This document shows, piece by piece, positions 26,724-34,281 of a DNA stretch of 64,000 nucleotides; position 1 is the stretch's first letter; each line of letters starts with the position of its first letter. The notes below the pieces were generated by a model. It was not told where the DNA came from and made no database searches. It saw nothing but the letters and a program-made list of their open reading frames with translations. A program made the translations under genes and the position numbers. Source of the DNA: Arcobacter nitrofigilis DSM 7299 (GTDB taxonomy: Bacteria; Campylobacterota; Campylobacteria; Campylobacterales; Arcobacteraceae); NCBI RefSeq assembly GCF_000092245.1, contig NC_014166.1, forward strand, positions 186,001 to 250,000, given 5' to 3'.

Positions 26724-27461
26724 TTATATTTGTGCTACAAATACTTTTTTTACTGCACCTTTAAAGAAGAGCTCACCATCTCTTATACTAACTGTTAACT
26801 CCTCTTTACTTTTTGGATAAACAAAAGCTTTAGTATCTACTAATCCTAAAGCATTTGCTCTTAAGAAGCATGCAACCATTCCTGTACCACATGCTAAAGT
26901 CTCACCTTCAACACCTCTTTCATAAGTTCTTACAAAAATTTTTCCATCTTCAATTTTTGCAAAGTTTACATTTGCGTTATGTTCATATCTCATTTTTGCA
27001 CATAAATCATGATTATATTTTTCTAAATCATCTACAATAGTTATTAAATGGGGAACTCCTGTATCAATTAAATACCAAGTCAAACCCTCTTGCTCAAACT
27101 CTTCTTTTATGATTTTAGGTTTAGTCATTTGTGTTTCCACAATATTTCCATCTACAGATGATGTTATAAATCCAGCTTCTGTCAAAAACTTCATATTTGA
27201 AGGAGCTAAGCCATTATTATAAGCATAGTGTGCTACTGCTCTTGTACCATTTCCACACATCGCGGCATCACTACCATCACTATTATAAAAAAGCCATTCA
27301 AAATCAGCTGTTTGATTTGGAACAATAACAATTAGCCCATCTGCACCAATACCTTCAGTTCTATTACATAGATTTATAGCATCTTGGGAATAGTCTTTTT
27401 TTATTAGTGTATGAAAAATTACAAAGTCATTTCCACTGGCGCTGTATTTTGTATATGTCAT
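26724..27461 (-). CDS. dapF: Diaminopimelate epimerase
   Basis: Converts LL-DAP to meso-DAP for lysine and peptidoglycan, 245 residues, near the short Campylobacterota length. The two catalytic Cys are in AAMCGNGTRAVAHYAY and ETLACGTGMVAC. KYSASGNDFVIF opens the protein. It overlaps coaE by four bases (ATGA type), so the two are translationally coupled. Confidence 0.95.
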   Translation of the reverse strand: MTYTKYSASGNDFVIFHTLIKKDYSQDAINLCNRTEGIGADGLIVIVPNQTADFEWLFYNSDGSDAAMCGNGTRAVAHYAYNNGLAPSNMKFLTEAGFITSSVDGNIVETQMTKPKIIKEEFEQEGLTWYLIDTGVPHLITIVDDLEKYNHDLCAKMRYEHNANVNFAKIEDGKIFVRTYERGVEGETLACGTGMVACFLRANALGLVDTKAFVYPKSKEELTVSIRDGELFFKGAVKKVFVAQI

Positions 27462-28048
27462 ATAAGTTCTCCTATAACTCGTTCAACTTCTTTTTGAAGG
27501 TTTTTTAAATTTGTTGAATTATCAATTACTAAATCTGCTAAATTCTTTTTTTCTTCTATATCCATTTGATTTGAAATTTTTAATTTGGCTTCTTCTTTGC
27601 TTATACTATCCCTTTTCATCAATCTTTCTATTTGTATCTCTTTTGGTGTATAAACCACTAAAGATTTTTTAATAGGATAATTCATTTTTTCATAAAATAA
27701 AGGGATATCTATAAGATACGGTTTTCCTTGCTGTTCAAAGATTAAAGACTCTTTTTCTATCTCTTCTTTTATTAAAGGATGAATAAAACTTTCCAATTTT
27801 TCTTTATTTTTTTGATTTGAAAATATGATAGGACCTAGTTTTTTTCGAAGAACCTTTCCATTTTCTACATACTCTTTCCCAAACATTGAAGCTATTTTAT
27901 CACTATGCCTGTCTAAAAGTCTATGTGCTATCTTGTCTGCATCTATTGTCAAAAATCCATGTAGCTTAAAAAGACTACAAACTGTACTTTTACCTGTGGC
28001 TATACCACCTGTTAGTGCAATAGCATATTTAAATGTTTCATTATTCAT
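27458..28048 (-). CDS. coaE: Dephospho-CoA kinase
   Basis: Last step of CoA synthesis, 196 residues. The P-loop is GGIATGKSTVCSLF. DADKIAHRLL follows, then the LIDIPLFYEKMNYP segment and VVYTPKEIQIERLMKRD in the lid region. It starts 61 bases after the stop of the spermidine synthase-like gene upstream of it on the minus strand. Confidence 0.94.
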   Translation of the reverse strand: MNNETFKYAIALTGGIATGKSTVCSLFKLHGFLTIDADKIAHRLLDRHSDKIASMFGKEYVENGKVLRKKLGPIIFSNQKNKEKLESFIHPLIKEEIEKESLIFEQQGKPYLIDIPLFYEKMNYPIKKSLVVYTPKEIQIERLMKRDSISKEEAKLKISNQMDIEEKKNLADLVIDNSTNLKNLQKEVERVIGELI

Positions 28049-28103
28049 TATTAGATTTTACAATAAAATTGATTAATTTAAAAGGAAAGTGAGTTTTGTA
28101 TCA

Positions 28104-28120
28104 CAAAGCTTATCGCTTTG
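28104..28120 (-). terminator. Small hairpin at the end of the spermidine synthase-like gene
   Basis: CAAAGC at 28104-28109 and GCTTTG at 28115-28120 form a six-base stem over the TAA stop. There is no clear U run after it, so termination strength is doubtful. Confidence 0.3.
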
Positions 28121-28664
28121 CAATACCTGTTAGCTCTTTTTGAATGTGAGTTGGGAATACAAAAGAAGCATGTTGAATCTCTGTAGAATAGTAGTTTAAG
28201 TCCACAAGTAAATCAGATCTTTGTAAAATAATATCAGCTGTTGGATGATATTTTTTTGATGCTAATACACAAGTTGTATGTCCAAAACTATATGGCATAC
28301 AAATCCAAAAGTTAGCTCCTGTAATTGTTAAATCATTTTTTAATCTAGCAGCATCTTTAGAATGACTATTAGTTTTATAAGAAATTAGACCATCATCTTT
28401 TAAGATTTTTTGAATATTTGCTAAAATTAATTCATCAATATTTATATCAGTTAAAATTATTACATCAATATTTTTTTCATTTTTAGAGTTTAATAAAGAA
28501 ATATCCCCATATTCTACATTTACTCTATGTTTTGCAACTTCTTGTTTTAACTCTTCATCACAGTTTCCTATAACTAAAATATTTTCAGGTTCTTTGTGCG
28601 TACACAGGGGAACGTGAATAATCATTTCATTAAAAGCAAAGTTTTTGTTTTCAACACTTGACAT
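28110..28664 (-). CDS. speE: Shortened spermidine synthase-like protein
   Basis: 184 residues. The C-terminal half aligns by eye with Helicobacter SpeE (262 residues): LISYKTNSHSKDAARLKNDL, FWICMPYSFGHTTCVLASKKYHP and YYSTEIQHASFVFPTHIQKEL. The N-terminal beta domain of about 70 residues and a stretch inside the Rossmann domain are missing. The usual glycine-rich SAM motif is replaced by ILVIGNCDEELKQEV. It could be a catalytically altered or inactive relative. The reading frame is intact with a sound promoter side, so it is not simply a broken gene. Annotation as an active synthase should be treated with care. Confidence 0.65.
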   Translation of the reverse strand: MSSVENKNFAFNEMIIHVPLCTHKEPENILVIGNCDEELKQEVAKHRVNVEYGDISLLNSKNEKNIDVIILTDINIDELILANIQKILKDDGLISYKTNSHSKDAARLKNDLTITGANFWICMPYSFGHTTCVLASKKYHPTADIILQRSDLLVDLNYYSTEIQHASFVFPTHIQKELTGIAKR

Positions 28665-28695
28665 TATTAGTCCTTTTATTTTATTAAATTTTCGA

Positions 28696-28701
28696 TATAA
28701 T
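28696..28701 (+). promoter_or_regulatory. TATAAT -10 box of purM
   Basis: A perfect TATAAT in the 104-base divergent gap, 67 bases before the purM ATG. A ribosome site AAAAAAAAGGTGAAG lies directly before the start codon. No purine riboswitch fold was recognised in the leader. Confidence 0.55.
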
Positions 28702-28768
28702 AGCGAAAAATTTTTAAATTAATAAAAGATAATTACTTTAATTGTAAAAATAAAAAAAAAGGTGAAGA

Positions 28769-29764
28769 ATGAGCACAGTTAGTTACAAAGATGCTGGTGT
28801 AGATATAGACGCAGGAAATCAATTTGTTGAAAATATTAAACCATATGTTAAATCAACAATGATCCCTGGAGTACTTGGGGGAATAGGTTCTTTTGCAGGT
28901 GCCTTTGAGTTACCAAGTGGTTACAAAAAACCAGTATTACTTTCAGGAACTGATGGTGTTGGAACTAAATTAAAATTAGCAATTGATTCTAAAAAATTTG
29001 ATACAGTAGGTATTGACTTAGTTGCTATGTGTACAAATGACTTATTATGTAATTTTGGTGAGCCTCTATTTTTCTTAGATTATTATGCAACTGCGAAATT
29101 AGAAGTTGAAGAAGCAACTCAAGTTGTAAAAGGAATTGCAGAAGGTTGTATTAGAAGTGAATGTGCACTTGTAGGTGGTGAAACTGCTGAAATGCCAGGT
29201 ATGTACAAAGAGGGTGATTTTGATTTAGCTGGTTTTTGTGTTGGAATTGCTGAAAAAGATGAGTTAAATAGAATAGATAAAATCTCTATTGGAGATACTC
29301 TAATTGCTCTTCCATCTTCAGGAGTTCACTCAAATGGTTTTTCACTTGTAAGAAAATTATTATTAGAAAAACTAGGAATGTCTTTAGATGACGATTTCCA
29401 AGGAAAACCATTAAAAGATGTATTATTAGAGCCAACTAGAATATATGTAAAAGAGTTCAAAGCAAACAAAGATAATATAAATGCTTTAGCCCATATCACA
29501 GGTGGTGGGATTACAGAAAATTTACCAAGAGTTTTACCAGATAATTTTAAAGCAGTGGTTGATAGAAGTAAAATTAAAGTTTTACCAATTTTTGAATTTA
29601 TGTCTAAACATGTTGAAGTTGAAGAGATGTATAGAACATTTAATATGGGTGTTGGTATGGTTTTAGTTGTAAATCCTGGAAATGTGGATGCCATTTTAGC
29701 TAATACTGATGGATATGTTATTGGAGAAATTGCTGAAGGTGAAAAAGGCGTAGAGTTTATCTAG
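28769..29764 (+). CDS. purM: Phosphoribosylformylglycinamidine cyclo-ligase
   Basis: AIR synthetase of purine biosynthesis, 331 residues. It begins SYKDAGVDIDAGNQFVENIKP. LLSGTDGVGTKLKLAI is the ATP-binding loop. MCTNDLLCNFGEPLFFLDYYA, VGGETAEMPGMY and HITGGGITENLPRVLP are family marks. Single gene with its own promoter and a strong terminator. Confidence 0.97.
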   Translation: MSTVSYKDAGVDIDAGNQFVENIKPYVKSTMIPGVLGGIGSFAGAFELPSGYKKPVLLSGTDGVGTKLKLAIDSKKFDTVGIDLVAMCTNDLLCNFGEPLFFLDYYATAKLEVEEATQVVKGIAEGCIRSECALVGGETAEMPGMYKEGDFDLAGFCVGIAEKDELNRIDKISIGDTLIALPSSGVHSNGFSLVRKLLLEKLGMSLDDDFQGKPLKDVLLEPTRIYVKEFKANKDNINALAHITGGGITENLPRVLPDNFKAVVDRSKIKVLPIFEFMSKHVEVEEMYRTFNMGVGMVLVVNPGNVDAILANTDGYVIGEIAEGEKGVEFI

Positions 29765-29784
29765 GTTTTTATTTTTTTCTTTTA

Positions 29785-29817
29785 AAGGTAAGCTCTTTTT
29801 GGCTTACCTTTTTTTAT
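29785..29817. terminator. Rho-independent terminator after purM
   Basis: Nine-base stem AAGGTAAGC (29785-29793) and GCTTACCTT (29802-29810) with an eight-base loop, followed by a run of Ts. On the minus strand it also precedes the end of the convergent operon. Confidence 0.85.
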
Positions 29818-29822
29818 GCTTT

Positions 29823-30464
29823 TTAAAAAGTGTATGAAGAATCTTTTAGTGAAGCATGAGAATAGTCACAAAAGGGCTTATTTTCTGATGCTCCACAACG
29901 ACATAGGGTAAATTTAGTTTTATTGGCAAATGATGACCAGTGTTCAATTTTTAAATCAACTGCTCCAATTACAGTAATTGGACCATTTTTTAGTATATTG
30001 ATATTTTCTTTCTCATAATCTTGCATAATTTGTTTATTTTCTATTGAGTAAGATAAGGCACTAGAAGGACAGCCTTCAATTGACTTGATTATCTCTTGGG
30101 TTGTCTCTGTATCTAAGTTAATCCAGTCATGTGAGTTTTCTGAGCTATAAATAGAGGGAAATTCATTAACACATTGTGCACTACCAGCACAAATTGAGCG
30201 ATTAAAAGTTACAGTTACATCTTTTGAATTATAAACTTGAATAATCTCTTCTTTTAATTTTTTTTCTGAAGTAAAATTATCTTTTAAGTGAGTTCCATCA
30301 CAAAAAGGTTGGTTTTTAGATTTCCCACATCTGCAAATAAGGGTGCTTTTTTCTAATGTAATGGGCAAAGAGTCATAAAATATTATATTTTTTAAAGTTT
30401 TATTACTTAAGTTTGAAATTTTTAAAGGGCCATTTTCTATAGGGATAATTGATAATTCATTCAT
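29823..30464 (-). CDS. CDGSH/[Fe-S] protein: CDGSH, Fer4_19, CDGSH
   Basis: 213-residue iron-sulfur protein with three modules. A first CDGSH motif reads CRCGKSKNQPFCDGTH (about 43-58). A central mono-cluster ferredoxin-like module has SICAGSAQC and EGCPSSAL. A second CDGSH-like motif near the C-terminus reads CRCGASENKPFCDYSH, with Tyr in place of Gly. CDGSH domains hold redox-active [2Fe-2S] clusters with one His ligand. The role is likely electron transfer or cluster sensing. It is the last gene of the MarR-linked operon but is separated by 88 bases from the gene before it. Confidence 0.85.
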   Translation of the reverse strand: MNELSIIPIENGPLKISNLSNKTLKNIIFYDSLPITLEKSTLICRCGKSKNQPFCDGTHLKDNFTSEKKLKEEIIQVYNSKDVTVTFNRSICAGSAQCVNEFPSIYSSENSHDWINLDTETTQEIIKSIEGCPSSALSYSIENKQIMQDYEKENINILKNGPITVIGAVDLKIEHWSSFANKTKFTLCRCGASENKPFCDYSHASLKDSSYTF

Positions 30465-30552
30465 ATGTACTCCTTTTTTATAATAAATAAGAACTTAAAA
30501 CTTGTTATTCTAAAAACCAACAATAAAAGTTTACAATACAATTATTAATCAA

Positions 30553-31329
30553 TTATTTCTTAAATATTATTGTATCCATTGATTGATTTCCATACATATA
30601 AATATCGTGTAAAGATTCTCCTATATGATTATTTGAGGCACCAAAAGTTACAAATAAAGGTAAAAAATGTTCTTTAGAGGGATGATTTATTTGTAAATTT
30701 GGGGCTTCTTTTTCATAATTCAATAAAGAGTTAACATTACCTTTTTGAATATTTCCAACAACCCAATCTCTAAACTCTTTTGCATAAGAATTAGGTTTTG
30801 CATTTTCATTTTCCCAAGTTGAGTTCATAATATTATGAGTCATAGCACCACTTCCAATAATTAAGGTATCTTCTCTTAATTTACTTAAAATTACTCCCAA
30901 TTCAAAAAGTTTTTTTGAATCAAAGTTTATTGGTAAAGAGAGTTGAATAATTGGAATATTTGCCTTTGGATATATTAAGCTTAGAGGTGACCATACTCCA
31001 TGATCAAATCCACCTCTTGAAATATCTTTTTCTATTTCTATTCCAGAACTTTTAATTAAACTTATTATTTCATCACATTTTTTTAAGTCACTTTTTGCTT
31101 TATATTCTAATTGGTATAACTCTTTTGGGAAATTATAAAAATCATGTATAGTATGAGGACTCTCTTCATATAATATTTTTAAATTTTTAGTTAGCCAATG
31201 GGCTGAAATAACTAAGATAAATTTAGGTTCAGGAAAATTTGATGATAAATTTTTTAAAAAGGAAGTAGTGCTATTATCCATTATAGATAGAGCTGGACTA
31301 CCATGTGATATATATAAACTTGGGAACAT
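30553..31329 (-). CDS. ygiD: DODA/YgiD-type extradiol ring-cleavage dioxygenase
   Basis: Class III extradiol dioxygenase-like protein of 258 residues. It begins MFPSLYISHGSP, with the metal His in SHGSP. VISAHWLTKN holds the second His, and RGGFDHGVWSPLSLIYP and the GSGAMTHNI segment complete the active site. Relatives open the catechol ring of DOPA and similar compounds using Zn or Fe(II). Its neighbours (quinone reductase, pirin, MarR regulator) suggest catechol or quinone detoxification. Confidence 0.88.
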   Translation of the reverse strand: MFPSLYISHGSPALSIMDNSTTSFLKNLSSNFPEPKFILVISAHWLTKNLKILYEESPHTIHDFYNFPKELYQLEYKAKSDLKKCDEIISLIKSSGIEIEKDISRGGFDHGVWSPLSLIYPKANIPIIQLSLPINFDSKKLFELGVILSKLREDTLIIGSGAMTHNIMNSTWENENAKPNSYAKEFRDWVVGNIQKGNVNSLLNYEKEAPNLQINHPSKEHFLPLFVTFGASNNHIGESLHDIYMYGNQSMDTIIFKK

Positions 31330-31338
31330 TTTTGTCCT

Positions 31339-31779
31339 TTAATTTGCTTTATAAACTTTATTAACCAATGAGTATAAAGTATCTAGTTCTTCGTCACTTA
31401 GTACTTCCATCGCTTTATATAAATTTTTTGCATGTTCTGGAAACACTTTTTCTATAACTTCTTTACCTTTTTGTGTAATTGTTAAAATTGAGGCTCTATT
31501 ATCATTTGGATCTTTTATTGAAGTAATCCATTCATCTCTTTTTAAATTTTTTACTACAACAGTAATATTTCCAGGAGTACTCATAGTAAGTTTTGTTATT
31601 GAACCTATATTTAAATCACCTCTATGGTATAGGACTTCTAAAACCTTAAATTGGTTAAAAGTTAGCCCATGTTGAGATAAGTACGAAAGAGTTTTATTTG
31701 TTATTTTAAGAGATGCTTTTTCCAATCTAACAACAGTCTTCATAGACTTATCTGTTCTTTCTCCATAAGTTTTTACCAT
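31339..31779 (-). CDS. MarR-family transcriptional regulator
   Basis: Winged-helix dimer of 146 residues. The HTH lies around 50-95, with GDLNIGSITKLTMSTPGNITVVVKNLKRDEWI, and the wing is DPNDNRASILTITQKGKEVIEKVFP. No Cys-rich redox switch is obvious. It sits inside the operon of pirin, quinone reductase and dioxygenase genes and probably controls it, perhaps via the inverted repeat at 33053-33072. Confidence 0.92.
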   Translation of the reverse strand: MVKTYGERTDKSMKTVVRLEKASLKITNKTLSYLSQHGLTFNQFKVLEVLYHRGDLNIGSITKLTMSTPGNITVVVKNLKRDEWITSIKDPNDNRASILTITQKGKEVIEKVFPEHAKNLYKAMEVLSDEELDTLYSLVNKVYKAN

Positions 31780-31810
31780 TTTTCTTCCTTTAAATTTTAA
31801 TCAATAAAGC

Positions 31811-32515
31811 CTAAGCTTCTTTCATCTCTATAAATAAGAAATGTGAATTTGAAATAGCATTAATAGTAATTTCATTTTCTTTAGTGATTTCCATAGCATC
31901 GCCATGATTTAACTCAACATTATTAATTGTTGAAGTGCCTTCTATTTGTACAAAATAAACTTGTCTATTTTTATGGATTTTATATTCAAGTGTTTTATCT
32001 TTTTCTAATTCGCTTACATAAAAATTCACATCTTGGTGAATCTTAATTTCTGCATCTCCTTCTTGCGAAGATACTATATTTAATAATTTATTTTTTCTTT
32101 CTTCTTCTAAATATCTCTTTGAACCGTAAAGTCTTGGTAAAGAGCTTTTTGGTGGGATAATCCAAATTTGTAAAAGTCTTAAATCTTTAGTTTTATTAAG
32201 ATTGTATTCACTGTGATAAATACCATCTCCTGCACTTAAATATTGGACTTCTCCACGTTTTAGTGTCTCTTCATTTCCCATAGAATCTTTGTGTGTAATC
32301 TCTCCATCAATAACATAAGAGATTATTTCCATGTTTGCATGTGGATGAGTACCAAAACCACTATCTGGATGTATAATATCATCATTTATTACTCTTAAAA
32401 CCCCAAAATTTATATTATTAGGATTTCTATATTCTGCAAAACTAAAATGGAAACGACTTTCCAACCAACCAAGATTTGATGTTCCCATATTCTCCTTTAA
32501 AAGTTTTTTTAACAT
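31811..32515 (-). CDS. Pirin-like cupin, YhhW/quercetinase type
   Basis: Bicupin of 234 residues. The metal-binding segment is GFGTHPHANMEIISYVIDGEITHKDSMGN and the second part is GDGIYHSEYN, supplying His, His, His and Glu ligands. Members of the YhhW branch show quercetin 2,3-dioxygenase activity in vitro. Three bases separate it from the flavoprotein gene upstream. The natural substrate is not known but an aromatic or quinone-like one fits the operon. Confidence 0.88.
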   Translation of the reverse strand: MLKKLLKENMGTSNLGWLESRFHFSFAEYRNPNNINFGVLRVINDDIIHPDSGFGTHPHANMEIISYVIDGEITHKDSMGNEETLKRGEVQYLSAGDGIYHSEYNLNKTKDLRLLQIWIIPPKSSLPRLYGSKRYLEEERKNKLLNIVSSQEGDAEIKIHQDVNFYVSELEKDKTLEYKIHKNRQVYFVQIEGTSTINNVELNHGDAMEITKENEITINAISNSHFLFIEMKEA

Positions 32516-32518
32516 AAT

Positions 32519-33022
32519 TTATCCTTTTACTATACTAGCAAACTGACTAATAATTCTTTGTGAACTCTCAACATCCAATGCTTTTGTATATGTTGTTAGA
32601 ATTTCTCTTGGTAAGACTATTGCATTAAGTCTTGTAAATTGCGTTCTCATAGCATTTAAAGCATCCTGTCCACCACTACCAGAGTGTGTTGCCAATTGTA
32701 TTTTTTTAAGAGCAAAAAGTGCTCTAAAGTCATCACCTATTCTTGATAACCAAGCAATTGTATTTACTAAAACTGGTGGTAGTGAAAAATTGTACTCAGG
32801 TGAAATAAATAAAAATCCTTCTGCCTTATTCATTTTTTCAGATAATTCATGAATCTTTGTGGGAATACCGTCATTTTGTTCTTTTAATGTATCGTACATA
32901 GGTAGATTTAATTCAACTAAATTAATTATTTCACTTTCTAACTTTTCACTTTTTAATTGTTCTTGTAAATTTTTTGCTAATTTCATATTTTCATTTAAAC
33001 TTGCTACAAATATTAATATCAT
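32519..33022 (-). CDS. NADPH-dependent FMN reductase family protein
   Basis: Flavodoxin-like reductase of 167 residues. It has the opening LIFVASLNENMKLAKNLQEQL and the FLFISPEYNFSLPPVLVNTIAWLSR segment of the FMN_red family (azoreductase/chromate or quinone reductases). Two-electron reduction of quinones is the likely task. It is the first gene of the operon that also encodes pirin, MarR, dioxygenase and CDGSH proteins. Confidence 0.85.
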   Translation of the reverse strand: MILIFVASLNENMKLAKNLQEQLKSEKLESEIINLVELNLPMYDTLKEQNDGIPTKIHELSEKMNKAEGFLFISPEYNFSLPPVLVNTIAWLSRIGDDFRALFALKKIQLATHSGSGGQDALNAMRTQFTRLNAIVLPREILTTYTKALDVESSQRIISQFASIVKG

Positions 33023-33052
33023 AATTTATTCCTTAAATATTATTGTATATTT

Positions 33053-33072
33053 TGAACTTTTTTAATAGTTCA
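33053..33072. promoter_or_regulatory. Inverted repeat upstream of the quinone-stress operon
   Basis: TGAACT (33053-33058), eight bases, AGTTCA (33067-33072) lies 31 bases before the first gene of the operon. Spacing and symmetry suit a winged-helix dimer such as the MarR protein encoded downstream. Confidence 0.4.
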
Positions 33073-33080
33073 CCTATTTA

Positions 33081-33111
33081 GAAGTTACCAAGTAAATAAC
33101 TTGATAACTTC
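33081..33111 (-). terminator. Hairpin after yceI
   Basis: GAAGTTACCAAGT and ACTTGATAACTTC form a stem of about 13 pairs with one mismatch (a G-U pair in the minus-strand RNA) and a five-base loop, directly after the yceI stop. The U run after it is poor, so efficiency is uncertain. Confidence 0.55.
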
Positions 33112-33118
33112 AGAATGT

Positions 33119-33685
33119 TTATTTTGCTAAAACACCTTCTAATTCAACATTGATTTTAACAGTTTCTCCAACTAAAACTCCACCAGCTTCTAAAGTTTTA
33201 TTCCAGTTAAGACCAAAGTCTTTTCTATTGATTTTTCCTGATAGTTCTAACCCAACTCTTTTATTTCCCCAAGGGTCAGTAACTGTTCCATTATTTTCAT
33301 AATCAAATACTACAGGTTTAGTAATACCTCTTATAGTAAGTTTCCCATATGCTTTATCTCCTTTGATTTTTTCTAAATCAAATGTTAATTCTGGATGATT
33401 TGCCGCATCAAAGAAATCAGCAGATTTTAAATGTCCATCTCTTTTTGCATTATCAGTATTGATTGAAGCAACTTCTGCTGTACCTTTTAAGCTTTTTAAT
33501 GTATTTGTTTTTTCATCAAAAACAAAAGAACCATTAAATTTATCAAATTTCCCAGTTACATTTGAAATCATTAAGTGTTTAACTTTAAATCCAAGGTTTG
33601 AGTGAACTGTATCAACATTATATGTTCCTGCAAATAATGCACCTGCTGTTAAGATAGAGATTAGTCCTAATTTTACTATATTCAT
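33119..33685 (-). CDS. yceI: YceI family periplasmic protein
   Basis: Exported lipocalin-like protein of 188 residues with signal MNIVKLGLISILTAGALFAG. It has TYNVDTVHSNLGFKVKHLMISNVTGKF and the GKLTIRGITKPVVFDYENNG segment of the family. YceI proteins bind polyisoprenoids such as ubiquinone precursors in a beta-barrel. The gene is single, with its own regulatory region containing two copies of a palindromic site. Association with quinones fits the neighbouring operon. Confidence 0.93.
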   Translation of the reverse strand: MNIVKLGLISILTAGALFAGTYNVDTVHSNLGFKVKHLMISNVTGKFDKFNGSFVFDEKTNTLKSLKGTAEVASINTDNAKRDGHLKSADFFDAANHPELTFDLEKIKGDKAYGKLTIRGITKPVVFDYENNGTVTDPWGNKRVGLELSGKINRKDFGLNWNKTLEAGGVLVGETVKINVELEGVLAK

Positions 33686-33701
33686 TTTTTTTCCTTTTAA
33701 T

Positions 33702-33847
33702 TACTAATTAGTAGTATTTACATTTGACTTTTTACAAAGCAACAACTTCTTCTGAAACATTATAAGAATTTATAATTAAAATTGATTAAAGAACAAAACT
33801 TAGTTCGTTTTGAACCCATGGAAGAATTATACTACTAATTAGTAGTA
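33702..33847. promoter_or_regulatory. yceI control region with two palindromic operator-like sites
   Basis: The 14-mer ACTAATTAGTAGTA occurs at 33703-33716 and again at 33834-33847. The second copy is part of a perfect 18-base palindrome TACTACTAATTAGTAGTA (33830-33847), and the first is centred on TACTAATTAGTA (33702-33713). A minus-strand TATAAT at 33759-33764 lies between them, so the pair would flank the promoter. A third symmetric element, CAAAAC-7-GTTTTG, is at 33794-33812. Confidence 0.6.
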
Positions 33848-33860
33848 CTTGTCAAGTAAA

Positions 33861-33892
33861 ATTGCCTAAAAAATATAAATTCTTTAGGCAAT
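33861..33892 (-). terminator. Terminator of the histone-like gene
   Basis: Ten-base perfect stem ATTGCCTAAA (33861-33870) and TTTAGGCAAT (33883-33892) with a 12-base loop, followed on the minus strand by TTTT, just after the stop of the gene at 33899. Confidence 0.7.
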
Positions 33893-33898
33893 TGTTCT

Positions 33899-34084
33899 CT
33901 AAGCGGCTTTTTTAGCTATTTTTTTAGCAACTTTTTTTGCAGCTTTTGGTTTAGTTAGTTTTAATTTAGTAACTTTTTTAGTAATCTTTTTAGCTATTTT
34001 TTTAGCTGGTTTCTTTTTAGCAACTTTTGAAGCAGCTTTTGTAGCTATTTTAGCAACTTTTTTTTCTTTTAATACTTTTGACAT
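33899..34084 (-). CDS. Lysine/alanine-rich histone H1-like protein
   Basis: 61-residue highly basic protein made almost wholly of Lys, Ala, Val, Ile and Thr, with repeated AKK and KKI-type units such as KVAKKKPAKKIAKKITKK. It resembles the tails of eukaryotic H1 and the bacterial Hc1/AlgP/KAP-type proteins, so DNA binding or nucleoid compaction is likely. AAAGGATTAAC gives a good ribosome site. It is monocistronic, with its own terminator. Low-complexity sequence makes homology assignment weak. Confidence 0.75.
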   Translation of the reverse strand: MSKVLKEKKVAKIATKAASKVAKKKPAKKIAKKITKKVTKLKLTKPKAAKKVAKKIAKKAA

Positions 34085-34281
34085 GTTAATCCTTTAAATT
34101 TTATCTATTACTTCTTAATAAAAGTAATATAATATAGACATTGTATAGAATAATTTTCTATTTGTCAAGTTTTTTGCATAAGATTAATATAAATTTTCTA
34201 ATTTGTGTTTAACCAATTAATAATATATTTTTAGATAAAATCTATCGTTTTACTCAAATGAAAGAAAATTAAGGAAAATAA
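34085..34281. promoter_or_regulatory. Divergent promoter region, histone-like gene and aminotransferase
   Basis: 197 non-coding AT-rich bases. An inverted repeat TTACTT-8-AAGTAA lies near 34108-34127, close to the likely minus-strand promoter. A possible plus-strand -10 box, TAAAAT, is at 34236-34241. AAGGAAAAT precedes the aminotransferase ATG. Confidence 0.35.
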
